From Asaia bogorensis NBRC 16594 (GTDB lineage: Bacteria; Pseudomonadota; Alphaproteobacteria; Acetobacterales; Acetobacteraceae), in the NCBI RefSeq assembly GCF_001547995.1, contig NZ_AP014690.1, positions 981,001 to 1,045,000 of the forward strand: a stretch of DNA of 64,000 nucleotides, written 5' to 3'. Positions within the stretch are counted from its first letter, which is position 1, and each line of letters opens with the position of its first letter. Shown piece after piece: positions 27,784 through 36,414 of the stretch. The notes under the pieces were generated by a model. The model was given only the letters and a program-made list of their open reading frames with translations. It did not search any database and was not told where the DNA came from. The translations under genes and the position numbers were made by a program.

Positions 27784-28481
27784 CCGACGACCTTTCTGCC
27801 GTACTGGAATTGCGCGAAGCCCGCCCGGTTTTTGAGGAAAGCGGTCTGACGTCCATTCCCTATTCGCTGCGCCTGATGCCGGGCGACTGCATGCTGATTG
27901 CCTGTCGTGATTCCGAGCGCGCCACACGTTTTGCGGATCTTTGCACCGGTATGGCACCGCTCGTCTCGGGACAGGTGCTGTGCCAGGGGCTTAATTGGGA
28001 GGCGCTGGCCGAGCCCCGGGCCTGGGCGCTACGGGGGCGTATCGGCCGTGTGATGCAGCAGGGAGCCTGGATCGACCTGTTTGGCACCGATCTCAATATT
28101 CTTCTGCAACAGCTGCATCATACGCGCACGCCCACCGAGGAACTGATCGATGAGGCAATCGCGCTTTCCAGACGTTTTGGCCTGCCGGGTCTGCCGACAT
28201 TGACCCCGGGACGGCTGAGCGTGGCTGATCGGGCCAAGGCGGCCTGTGTGAGAGCCTTTCTGGGAGAGCCGAAGCTGCTCTTGCTGGAAGATCCGGTGGA
28301 GCTGGAGACTGCTGATATGATGACTGCCTTCCTTGCCGAGCTGACAGCGGCACGTGAGCGAGGCTGTGGTGTGATCTGGTTTTCCCGCGAACCGGATCTG
28401 TGGCGTGGCTATCATGCCGAGGGAACGCAGCGATACAGGTTGCTGGATGAGGGTCTGTTACCAATGAAGCAGGTGGTCTGA
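27780..28481 (+). CDS. MlaF-position ABC ATPase with all catalytic motifs lost
   Basis: 233 residues from ATG 27780, overlapping the mlaE stop (ATGA). The fold is recognisably an ABC nucleotide-binding domain by length, spacing and context, but aligned by hand to MlaF the Walker A reads A-C-R-D-S-E-R-A-T (41-49, Lys to Ala48), the signature L-S-V-A-D (146-150) instead of L-S-G-G, the Walker B end E-D (170-171) instead of D-E, and the H-loop His is Arg203. Only the Q-loop Gln (93-94) remains. It should not hydrolyse ATP. The reading frame is intact and neighbours are coupled, so it is a maintained pseudo-ATPase rather than decay. Confidence 0.75.
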   Translation: MTDDLSAVLELREARPVFEESGLTSIPYSLRLMPGDCMLIACRDSERATRFADLCTGMAPLVSGQVLCQGLNWEALAEPRAWALRGRIGRVMQQGAWIDLFGTDLNILLQQLHHTRTPTEELIDEAIALSRRFGLPGLPTLTPGRLSVADRAKAACVRAFLGEPKLLLLEDPVELETADMMTAFLAELTAARERGCGVIWFSREPDLWRGYHAEGTQRYRLLDEGLLPMKQVV

Positions 28482-29446
28482 TGTTTCGTGTCCGTTCAAA
28501 CGCCAACACTGGCAGCCGCACCCGTCCTTTGTTGCGCATCCGCTATGCCGATGAATGGGTCGGTATGCTGGTCGTCGCGACTTTCGGCCTGTTCATCTTT
28601 GCAATTATCGAGGCCGGCGTTCTGCGAGACTGGCTGACGCCCTCAGGCAAGCTGCATTTCAATCTGCCCGAGAGCGGTATTGCGGGCCTGGCCGTGGGAA
28701 ATGACATCGAGCTTATGGGGATCCGTATCGGCTCGATCCGTGCGGTGAAGATCAACCCGCATGGTAATATGTACGCCATTGCTGATATCGACCCGCAATT
28801 CGAGCCTTATATCCGCAAGGACAGCCGCGCCATCATCCGTCATCGCTTTGTCGTGGCCGGAGCAAGCTATATCGAGCTTGAGCGCAGCAAAGGCCCTGCG
28901 ATGGACTGGGAGTTTGCCGAGCTTGAAGCCACGGTCGAACCCAACCCGGCTGATATGATTACCAAGACCATCAGTGATATTCGTGCGGGCATGATGCCGA
29001 GCCTGCACAATGCGGACAAGATCATGGCTGACCTCGCTGCCGTGACGACATCCATCCGCAACGGTAAAGGTACAGTCGGTGGGCTGATGATGGATGACAC
29101 GCTGCTTAAACATGCGGATGAAGTGATCAGAACACTTCAGGACTCCATAGCGCAGCTCAAGCCGATCGAGGCTCAGATATCAGGCGTTCTGAAGCAGACA
29201 CAGGGCACGATGGATAACCTGCGTTCAAGCAGCAATGACGTGAAGAAAGCCACGCCGCAGCTCAAGGACACGATGGCGCATCTGAATGCCGCAAGTGCCC
29301 AGCTTCCGGCACTTCTGACACAGGCACAGGCCACGACCATCAGCCTCAAGCGCCTGACCGACCAGTTGCGTGGTCTCTGGATCCTGGGTGGCAGCTCGGG
29401 CAAGGCCCCTGCGCGCAGGCTTCCAGCCGGAGATATCAAGCCATGA
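28481..29446 (+). CDS. mlaD: MlaD/MCE-domain lipid transport protein
   Basis: 321 residues; ATG shares a base with the previous stop (TGATG). One N-terminal helix (about 24-46) anchors an MCE domain (about 55-130; G-I-A-G-L-A-V-G-N-D-I-E-L-M-G-I-R-I-G is typical), then a long helical region with Ser/Thr/Gln repeats (130-300). MCE hexamers form a pore that hands lipid to the permease. The long C-terminal helical extension is more like mycobacterial or alphaproteobacterial MCE proteins than E. coli MlaD. Confidence 0.88.
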   Translation: MFRVRSNANTGSRTRPLLRIRYADEWVGMLVVATFGLFIFAIIEAGVLRDWLTPSGKLHFNLPESGIAGLAVGNDIELMGIRIGSIRAVKINPHGNMYAIADIDPQFEPYIRKDSRAIIRHRFVVAGASYIELERSKGPAMDWEFAELEATVEPNPADMITKTISDIRAGMMPSLHNADKIMADLAAVTTSIRNGKGTVGGLMMDDTLLKHADEVIRTLQDSIAQLKPIEAQISGVLKQTQGTMDNLRSSSNDVKKATPQLKDTMAHLNAASAQLPALLTQAQATTISLKRLTDQLRGLWILGGSSGKAPARRLPAGDIKP

Positions 29447-30240
29447 AGAGGTCGCGTTTCCTGTTCCTCGGGACATTGTTGGGGGTAACGGCCCTGACGG
29501 GCTGTGGCGGTGCTGGGAGCAAGGACGCGGCACGTCCCGATCAGGATTATCTGAATGCCATGGAGGTCGGGCGGGACTCATTCGACCTGACCCATGCCGA
29601 CCAGGCAAAAACACAATTCGAGAATGCGTATGGTAGAGCCCTGCTTCGCGATGATGTTCTGGCCATACGTGATGCCGGTTATAATCTGGCTGTCGCAAAC
29701 CTTGCGATGGGTAATGCGAAAGCAACGCTCGATACCGTGCGCCGGGTTCATGGTGACATGGCGCTGCGCGGCGACGCACCCAGCCCAGCGCTCGATCTCG
29801 TTGCCGTGGCGGCCTATTGCCGGCTTGGTCAAAATGCTCAGGCAATCGATCTGGCGCACAGGATCAGCACTGATGACCCGGCGCTTATGGAGAGACGCGC
29901 ATTCCTGATGGGTATTGCTGCTGACGGGGTGGGGGATACGGGCTTTCTGGCGACCTCGCTGAATGCCCTGCCAGTGTCACCCAGGCCGCCGAGGCTGGAA
30001 CAGGCAGACAGAGCCGAGCTGACGTCACGTCTGGCACTGCGTCAGGGGCATTATGACCAGGCTGAATCGGAGGCGATCAAGGCGATCGATCTGCGTCGCG
30101 ACATGCTGGATTATCGCGGCATGGCCAGAGCGCTCGATGGTGCAGCGCGTGCAGCTCAGGCTGCCGGCAAGAGCGGGCAGGCAGCAGCCTACCGCCAGCG
30201 TGCCGCCGAAAGCCGTGCTCAGGTCAGTGACAAGAGCTGA
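29443..30240 (+). CDS. lipoprotein with TPR-like helical repeats
   Basis: 265 residues. Type II signal peptide with lipobox L-T-G-C; lipidated Cys21. The mature part is Ala-rich paired helices resembling tetratricopeptide repeats (about 35-250). It overlaps mlaD by 4 bp, so it is the last gene of the operon. It may be the outer-membrane or periplasmic partner of the MCE protein, replacing MlaA/MlaC, neither of which is present. The function is inferred from context only. Confidence 0.7.
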   Translation: MKRSRFLFLGTLLGVTALTGCGGAGSKDAARPDQDYLNAMEVGRDSFDLTHADQAKTQFENAYGRALLRDDVLAIRDAGYNLAVANLAMGNAKATLDTVRRVHGDMALRGDAPSPALDLVAVAAYCRLGQNAQAIDLAHRISTDDPALMERRAFLMGIAADGVGDTGFLATSLNALPVSPRPPRLEQADRAELTSRLALRQGHYDQAESEAIKAIDLRRDMLDYRGMARALDGAARAAQAAGKSGQAAAYRQRAAESRAQVSDKS

Positions 30241-30276
30241 GCACGGCGCGCCTGCCTCAGCGGGGGAGAGGCGGCA

Positions 30277-30582
30277 TCAGAGTATTGCAGCGGGCTGGTT
30301 CGTCAGGCCCTTGCCATCTGTCTGGCGCAGGGAGATGGCCGTGAGGATCAGACAGGCCAGTACCCCGGCGACCGAGGCTGTGCCGAACCACATCATCACG
30401 CCATAGAGGGCTCCACCCTTGCAGCATAGATAAAGGGCCAGCAGGGGCAGGAGTAGCCTGCAGGGATGGAGCATGACGCGGGGCAGGGCTGGCAGGGCCA
30501 GGATACGGCACATCTTGGGTTGCAGGAACCCATGCGCTGCGAAGGCGACAATCCAGAGCAGGATCGCAGAGGATAAGATCAT
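30277..30582 (-). CDS. DUF3325 family membrane protein
   Basis: 101 residues with three hydrophobic segments. Small DUF3325 proteins occur next to PepSY-TM proteins and TonB receptors in iron-uptake clusters, as here. Start codon overlaps the stop of the PepSY gene (ATGA). No activity is known. Confidence 0.7.
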   Translation of the reverse strand: MILSSAILLWIVAFAAHGFLQPKMCRILALPALPRVMLHPCRLLLPLLALYLCCKGGALYGVMMWFGTASVAGVLACLILTAISLRQTDGKGLTNQPAAIL

Positions 30583-32129
30583 GGGGTGACGAGCCTGCGA
30601 TGGATGAGGAAAGCGATCAGCCCGAAACCCAGCACTGTCAGATCGACAGCCTTGTAGACATCGAGGCAGATGAGGAAATTGGCGGTGTTGCGGGTCAGCA
30701 GATCGAGAGGCAGCAGTGCCGCCGAGAACGCCGTGAACAGGAAGAACTGCTCGTTCCAGCCGTGCCGTGCCCTGTTGGTGAAACTGCGGAAAACCCCGTG
30801 AAGCAGGGCAAGCGCCCAGACGACGAAGAAGGACCGGATTTCCAGATGACTACGGTCGGGAAGATCGGCCCAGAGAAGGCGATTGGCCCAGAGATACGCC
30901 AGAGCGGCCAGGGGAAGCCCTGTCGTCACAGCGATGGTCAGAGACTCTGCCAGACGAAAGCCGAAGGTCCTCGCCTTTTTGGGCCGATGCTTCATCAGGA
31001 AAATCACGAGCCCCCCCGACATCATGGCGCTACCGATTACACCGCTGACGAAATAAAGCCACCGCAGGGGCAGTGGTGCCCAGCGTATGAAATGCAGCCC
31101 ACGCAATATGCCGCCGAGGCGATGAAGCGTATCCGGTGCCCGGACCGTCTTGAGCAACGTACCGTCTTTCTCGGAGAACTCCAGATGATCTCGCGTGAGG
31201 GCGAAGGAAGCTGAATCCGCCTTTGTCATCGAGACCTTGCCGTGATCGAACAGGACAAGCCCTATCGAACCACTGCCAAACACGTCCTCTGCCTTATGGA
31301 ACATGGGGGCCAGGGGCGCTGTAACCATCTCGGCTTCATTTGCATCGGGCGAGAGAGGCATGGTCGAGGCAGGGTGGGGCCCTTCGGGTGCAGGCCGTTC
31401 GGCCGTGCGATGCGATAGCCCTGCTGCCCTGGCGCGGCCATGCGACCCTGCGCCAGCCTGCGGGCGGCCATGATGGCCCGTGCTGAACATGGGGAAAAGA
31501 CGGGGGGCATGGATGACGGCGCCCGTATAGGCCATCATGACCATGAAGGGCAGGAAAAGCAGGCCTGCCAGGATATGGGCATCCATGAAGGCGCGGTTTT
31601 TCGAGGCAAAAGGTCTGAAAAGCAGAAGATCGCTGAAAATCGACCGGAAATGGATCACGATGCCCGAGCCCACCGCCACCAGCAGGCCGATAGCGGCGAT
31701 TTCGGTCAGCATATTGCCCCAGAAGGGTCCGTAATACAGCGAATGGTGCAGATCGAAGAAAAGCTGACCGCCTCCCGTCTGACGCGTCGCTACCGGGAAC
31801 GCATCCTGAGGACGGTATGCGGACCCGATAAAGGCATGACCATCATAATGCTGGATCCGTATGATCGGATCGCGCGGGGTGGGCAGCGTGATGAAGGCAT
31901 TCTGACCCTCGTCGCGCAACTCCGCAGCGATGGTTCCAACCTGATTGAGCGCCTCATCACTCATTGGCTGAGCGACATAATGGGATAATTCAGGCTGCAT
32001 CCAGCGCGTCAGCTCGGTGTCGAAAAGGGCAAGGCTTCCGCCCGTGAAGATCACCACCAGAATGATGCCGCCGATAAAGCCGACCCATTCATGAAGCCAG
32101 CCCATTCTGATGCGTAGAGTATCGCGCAT
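30579..32129 (-). CDS. PepSY-associated TM protein (siderophore/iron reductase-like)
   Basis: 516 residues from ATG 32129, which overlaps the DUF3649 stop (ATGA); a longer frame upstream is ignored. Four membrane helices: about 10-35, 130-155, 185-210 and a C-terminal set, with periplasmic PepSY-like domains between them, and W-L-H-E-W-V-G-F-I-G-G at the N-terminus, the PepSY-TM hallmark. Members such as PiuB/FegB are thought to reduce or transport ferric siderophores at the inner membrane. An unusual Gly/His/Arg/Pro-rich stretch (about residues 222-265) interrupts the periplasmic part. Confidence 0.82.
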   Translation of the reverse strand: MRDTLRIRMGWLHEWVGFIGGIILVVIFTGGSLALFDTELTRWMQPELSHYVAQPMSDEALNQVGTIAAELRDEGQNAFITLPTPRDPIIRIQHYDGHAFIGSAYRPQDAFPVATRQTGGGQLFFDLHHSLYYGPFWGNMLTEIAAIGLLVAVGSGIVIHFRSIFSDLLLFRPFASKNRAFMDAHILAGLLFLPFMVMMAYTGAVIHAPRLFPMFSTGHHGRPQAGAGSHGRARAAGLSHRTAERPAPEGPHPASTMPLSPDANEAEMVTAPLAPMFHKAEDVFGSGSIGLVLFDHGKVSMTKADSASFALTRDHLEFSEKDGTLLKTVRAPDTLHRLGGILRGLHFIRWAPLPLRWLYFVSGVIGSAMMSGGLVIFLMKHRPKKARTFGFRLAESLTIAVTTGLPLAALAYLWANRLLWADLPDRSHLEIRSFFVVWALALLHGVFRSFTNRARHGWNEQFFLFTAFSAALLPLDLLTRNTANFLICLDVYKAVDLTVLGFGLIAFLIHRRLVTP

Positions 32130-32434
32130 CAGTGCGTTCCGAACTGTGAAACAAGAGTGACGAGGGGCAGCAGCCACACCGTGAGGGGCATCTGACGTGC
32201 AGGAAGCGTTGTCACCCGCCGCGGGGGCAGGCTGAATGCCACCAGCACCGTGACAGGAAGGAGCGCGAAGACGGTCAGGAAGCCGACGATCATGAGCGGT
32301 TCGCCCCCATAATGCCTGAACATGGCCATAACGCCCAGGCTAGCAGCGTACCCTACGATCATACCAAGGACGAGGCGCCGGACCCATGAACGAATGTGTT
32401 TCCGGCCCTGTTTGTAACTGAGACTCTTTCGCAT
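32129..32434 (-). CDS. DUF3649 family membrane protein
   Basis: 101 residues from ATG 32434, preceded by AGGA; a TTG five codons earlier is less likely. Three hydrophobic segments with a basic N-terminus. DUF3649 proteins sit with PepSY-TM and DUF3325 genes in iron-uptake units. First gene of the minus-strand unit, divergent from the TonB receptor. Confidence 0.68.
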   Translation of the reverse strand: MRKSLSYKQGRKHIRSWVRRLVLGMIVGYAASLGVMAMFRHYGGEPLMIVGFLTVFALLPVTVLVAFSLPPRRVTTLPARQMPLTVWLLPLVTLVSQFGTH

Positions 32435-32565
32435 GTGCTTCCTGTGCAACAGCGCCTAGCTTCGCGACGCGATTATCGCAGGTCAGGACAAAGTTTAGTT
32501 GCGAGCGTTTCTTATTCGCGTCTATTTGGCCGCGTCATTTACCTCTTGTCAATGAGATTAGCCTC

Positions 32566-34830
32566 TTGAGCCTGCTCACCTTGTCCGCCCTGAAGCCCGG
32601 AATGCCGCGTCCACGACGTCTGGCACTTTCTGCCCTGCTCATGCTGTCTGCAACCCTGCCGTGCCAAGCTTTCGCACAGGATCAGACACCCGCGCAGGCA
32701 CAATCGCAATCGGGGGCGGTGAAAGACAGTCAGAAAAACGCGAGAGGGGCTAACAAGGCGCGTAGCCAGGCCCTGACCAGCGACGAGCAGATCGAGGTCA
32801 AGGCGCAGCGTCAGAACCGTATGGAAGTGAAGTCAGGCGGTAATCTGGGTGCGCTGGGTAACAAGAAGGGGCTGGATGTGCCCTTCAACGTGCGCAGCTA
32901 CACCTCGGCGCTGATTCTCAACCAGCAGTCCCAGACGCTGGGCGAGGTGCTGATGAATGACCCGACCGTGCGTACAACGCTCGGTTACGGCAATTTCTCC
33001 GAACAGTTCGTGATCCGCGGCTTCCCTGTCTATGGCGATGACGTGGCAATTGACGGGCTATACGGTATCACGCCGCGCCAGCTCGTCTCGCCGCAGCTTT
33101 ACGAACAGGTGCAGGTGCTCAACGGCGCCTCGGCGTTTCTTAACGGTGCGGCGCCGGGTGGCACGGCACAGGGCGGCAATATCAATCTCGAATTCAAGCA
33201 TGCCGGTGATACCCCTCTGACGCGGGTGACGGGTGACTACACCAGTTCCTCGATGGGCGGAGGCGCTGTCGATGTGGGTCGACGCTTTGGCCAGGACAAG
33301 CAGTTCGGGGTGCGGATCAACGTTGCAGGTCGTAGCGGTGTTGCGGCCATCGACCGGGAGAAGCGCCATCAGATTGCGGTAGGTGGCGGTTTCGACTGGC
33401 ATGACCGGGCAGAGCGCACGCGTGTTACCGTGGACATGGCCTATGAGAACCAGGGCGTGAATGGCGGGCGCGGTGGCGTGTTCCTGAGCGGTGCGACCTC
33501 AGTACCGAAAGTGCCGGGCGCAGGATCGAATTACGGTCAGCCCTGGACCTATACGGAGCTGAACTACATCTATGGCAAGCTGAAGGTGGAGCATGATTTC
33601 AGCAAATACCTGACGGCTTATGCGCAGTTCGGCGGTCTGGGGGGCAACGAGAAGGGCAATTACGGTAGCACCTATGTCACCAACAGCCAGACCGGGGCGG
33701 GTTATAACGGGGCCATGTATGTGCCCTATGTGCAGACCAATGAAAGCACACAGGCCGGGCTGCGCTCGCATTTCAACACGGGTGGCATCAAGCACGAAAT
33801 CAATGCCGGTGGGTCTGGCCTGTGGGAGGAAAATGCTTCCGCCTACGCTCTCGCTCTGACGAGGCAGGCCACGAACATCTATCATCCGACGCTTTATAAT
33901 GCGTCGCAGCCCGAAACGTATATTGGCGGAAACATCGATAATCCGCAGAAGAACAATACCACGCGTCTGTGGAGCCTTTTCTTCTCTGATACCGTCTCGG
34001 CATTTCATGACCGCGTCGCGTTGACGGCAGGCTTTCGCTATCAGTCGATCAAGACAGTCGCCTATAATTACGGCAACGGCACAACCTCTTACGATCAGGG
34101 AGCATTCACGCCCGTTGTGGGGCTTGTTGTGCATCCTACACGCCAGACGTCGATCTATTTCAATCGCATCGAGGGACTGGCGCCCGGCCCTCAGGCCAGC
34201 GGTCAGGTTGTCAATCTGGGGCAGATTTTCCCACCTTACCAGACGGTCCAGTACGAGCTTGGGGCGAAATACGATATCGGCCGTTTCTCGACGGCGGTTT
34301 CGATTTTCCAGATCGACAAGCCCAACGCCTACAGCGTTGCTATTCCCGGCACGAGCACCAGCATTTTCTCAGTCGATGGGTTGCAGCGTAACCGTGGTAT
34401 CGAGTTCACCGTCAATGGTGAAATCTTCAAGGGTCTGCGCTTCAACGGTGGTACCTCGATCATCGACGCGGATCAGCGTCGCACGTCGGGCGGGCTGTAC
34501 AATGGCAACCGTGTGATCGGCGTGCCGGGTTATACGATCAACGGTAATCTTGAATATGATTTGCCGTTCATTCGTGGCGCGACGCTTACGGGGCGTGTGA
34601 TCCAGACCGGCCATCAATATGCCGACAATCTCAACAAGATGCGTGTGCCAAACTGGACGCGTTTCGATGTGGGTGCACGCTACAGCTTTGTTGTGGAGCA
34701 CAAGGCCATCACGACCCGTCTGGGTGTCGATAACCTTGCCAATACACGTTATTGGGAAAGCGCATTCGGTGGTTATCTGCTTCAGGGCCTGCCGCGCACG
34801 TTCAAGTTCTCTGTCACCGCCGATTTCTGA
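32566..34830 (+). CDS. TonB-dependent siderophore receptor
   Basis: 754 residues from TTG 32566, or 742 from the ATG at 32602, which begins directly with the signal peptide (M-P-R-P-R-R-L-A, cleavage after A-F-A-Q). A TonB box-like segment (I-E-V-K-A) leads into a plug domain with F-V-I-R-G-F and N-G-A-S-A-F-L-N-G, then a 22-strand barrel ending in Phe (V-T-A-D-F). The plug resembles FhuA/FpvA-type ferric siderophore receptors. Divergent to the PepSY module, so the two probably import iron together. The 131-bp gap has a weak AT-rich dyad but no clear Fur box. Confidence 0.9.
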   Translation: MSLLTLSALKPGMPRPRRLALSALLMLSATLPCQAFAQDQTPAQAQSQSGAVKDSQKNARGANKARSQALTSDEQIEVKAQRQNRMEVKSGGNLGALGNKKGLDVPFNVRSYTSALILNQQSQTLGEVLMNDPTVRTTLGYGNFSEQFVIRGFPVYGDDVAIDGLYGITPRQLVSPQLYEQVQVLNGASAFLNGAAPGGTAQGGNINLEFKHAGDTPLTRVTGDYTSSSMGGGAVDVGRRFGQDKQFGVRINVAGRSGVAAIDREKRHQIAVGGGFDWHDRAERTRVTVDMAYENQGVNGGRGGVFLSGATSVPKVPGAGSNYGQPWTYTELNYIYGKLKVEHDFSKYLTAYAQFGGLGGNEKGNYGSTYVTNSQTGAGYNGAMYVPYVQTNESTQAGLRSHFNTGGIKHEINAGGSGLWEENASAYALALTRQATNIYHPTLYNASQPETYIGGNIDNPQKNNTTRLWSLFFSDTVSAFHDRVALTAGFRYQSIKTVAYNYGNGTTSYDQGAFTPVVGLVVHPTRQTSIYFNRIEGLAPGPQASGQVVNLGQIFPPYQTVQYELGAKYDIGRFSTAVSIFQIDKPNAYSVAIPGTSTSIFSVDGLQRNRGIEFTVNGEIFKGLRFNGGTSIIDADQRRTSGGLYNGNRVIGVPGYTINGNLEYDLPFIRGATLTGRVIQTGHQYADNLNKMRVPNWTRFDVGARYSFVVEHKAITTRLGVDNLANTRYWESAFGGYLLQGLPRTFKFSVTADF

Positions 34831-34898
34831 GCAGCTCACGGGGCAAGCTGATCCTCGCCCCCCGGCCATCCGGGATGGCCGAATGACGATTGTTCCAG

Positions 34899-34926
34899 AG
34901 CCAGCCTTCGGGCTGGCTTTTTTTTT
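34899..34926 (+). terminator. rho-independent terminator of the TonB receptor gene
   Basis: AGCCAGCC (34899-34906), a TTCG tetraloop, GGCTGGCT (34911-34918) and nine T. A second perfect hairpin, CGGCCATC-CGG-GATGGCCG, lies just upstream at 34863-34881. Confidence 0.95.
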
Positions 34927-35190
34927 GGGGGGCTTTGTTGTCAGTCAGATCGGGTGCGCGCTCTGCGCGGATATGTACGACCCGTCGAGACGCCACCCTC
35001 GCAGGAATTGACAAATCCCGGCTGCCATACGGTCCCAGCTTGACACTCACAGAGCAGCGCCGCAGGCCATCGCGCTCATATCAATTTCGACAGGTCAGTT
35101 CCCGTTGAAGCTCTGCAAAAACATCTGGGATGAAAGGGGCCCACGCCCCTTTCCGGGGAGCGGGGCAGAGCCCCGGCGCTGTCGCTTACA
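34927..35190. repeat. non-coding gap with adjacent REP-like stem-loops
   Basis: No gene seen. Two perfect hairpins stand side by side: AAAGGGGC/GCCCCTTT around CCAC (35133-35152) and CGGGGC/GCCCCG around AGA (35161-35175). GC-rich paired palindromes of this sort look like a dispersed intergenic repeat, but copy number cannot be judged from one window. Confidence 0.4.
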
Positions 35191-35221
35191 GAAAAGGCCG
35201 GTCCCCTTGCAGGAACCGGCC
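35191..35221 (-). terminator. terminator of bioB
   Basis: On the minus strand GGCCGGT (35221-35215) pairs with ACCGGCC (35202-35196), followed by TTTTC. It lies 28 bp past the bioB stop. Confidence 0.75.
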
Positions 35222-35249
35222 CCTCCAAGCCGTACCTAACCAGACCGGT

Positions 35250-36296
35250 TCAGTGCCCTTCGGTCATGGGCTTCATGCCGAGGCTCGCCAGAAGCTTGCG
35301 GTCGCGATGCTCGGCGGGGTTGGGGGTAGTCAGCAGCTTGTCGCCGCAGAAGATCGAGTTGGCGCCGGCGAGGAAGACCAGGGCATGCGCTTCGTCGCTC
35401 ATCAGTTCGCGGCCTGCGGCAAGGCGTACATGGCTGGCAGGCATGGTGATGCGTGCAGCGGCCACGACGCGGGCGAAGGTGATGGGGTCGACGGCCTCGG
35501 CTTCGGCGAGCGGCGTGCCCTCGACGCGTACGAGCAGATTGATCGGCACGCTTTCAGGGTGTTGGGGCAGGGAGGCAAGAGTCGCGATCAGTCCTGCGCG
35601 GTCGCTCTCATCCTCACCCATGCCGACGATACCGCCGCAGCAGACATTGATACCGGCATCGCGCACGTTCGAGAGTGTGTCGAGGCGGTCCTGATAGGTG
35701 CGTGTGGTGATGATCTTGTCGTAATATTCGGGCGAGGTGTCGAGGTTGTGGTTGTAGTAGTCGAGGCCGGCCTCTTTCAGGCGGCGCGACTGCTCGCCAT
35801 CGAGCATGCCCAAGGTCACGCAGGTTTCGAGCCCGAGTGACTTCACGCCTTCGATCATGGCGCACACGGTGTCGAGGTCACGCTCCTTGGGGGAGCGCCA
35901 GGCTGCCCCCATGCAGAAACGTCCGGCACCGGCAGCCTTGGCGGCCCGGGCTTCAGTCAGCACTTTCTCGACGGCCATGAGGCGCTCGGCCTTCACGCTC
36001 TTCTCGTGCAGGGCGCTCTGGGGACAATAGGCGCAATCCTCGGGGCAGCCACCTGTCTTGATGGAGAGGAGCGTCGAGATCTGCACGCGGGTGGGATCGA
36101 AATAGGCACGATGGGCCATCTGGGCGCGGAAGATCAGTTCGGGGAAGGGCAGGTCGATCAGTGCCGCAACTTCATCGCGAGTCCAGTCATGCCTGATCTC
36201 GGGTTTCCAGCCGGCCTGGATGTCGTGCCCGTGGGCGCGTATTTCACGAGGGAGGACCGGGTCGCGTGTCAGGGTATCGAGGGACATGCGGGGCAT
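35250..36296 (-). CDS. bioB: biotin synthase
   Basis: 348 residues from ATG 36296 (GGAG close upstream; ATG at 36287 is an alternative; an upstream frame to 36386 is unlikely). Radical-SAM enzyme that inserts sulfur into dethiobiotin. The [4Fe-4S] motif is [10 protein letters not shown] (C-x3-C-x2-C); the [2Fe-2S] ligand region includes C-M-G-A-A-W-R, and Y-N-H-N-L-D-T-S and G-G-I-V-G-M-G-E are also typical. No other bio genes are adjacent, so it is a lone biotin gene here. Confidence 0.96.
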   Translation of the reverse strand: MPRMSLDTLTRDPVLPREIRAHGHDIQAGWKPEIRHDWTRDEVAALIDLPFPELIFRAQMAHRAYFDPTRVQISTLLSIKTGGCPEDCAYCPQSALHEKSVKAERLMAVEKVLTEARAAKAAGAGRFCMGAAWRSPKERDLDTVCAMIEGVKSLGLETCVTLGMLDGEQSRRLKEAGLDYYNHNLDTSPEYYDKIITTRTYQDRLDTLSNVRDAGINVCCGGIVGMGEDESDRAGLIATLASLPQHPESVPINLLVRVEGTPLAEAEAVDPITFARVVAAARITMPASHVRLAAGRELMSDEAHALVFLAGANSIFCGDKLLTTPNPAEHRDRKLLASLGMKPMTEGH

Positions 36297-36414
36297 GGCT
36301 CCAAAACATTTGAAAAGGAAAAGCTCAGGCAGCGATGCCACAGCAAGGGGGCGCTTGTCACGCGCCTGCGCGAGAACTCTACCCAAAATGGCCGGGACAT
36401 GTCATCTAGGCGTC

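Noticed and set aside
32460..32560. Possible Fur box between the PepSY unit and the TonB receptor
   Set aside because: Only an imperfect dyad with T-T-G-C-G-A and T-T-C-G-C-G arms was found; spacing does not fit the 7-1-7 pattern.
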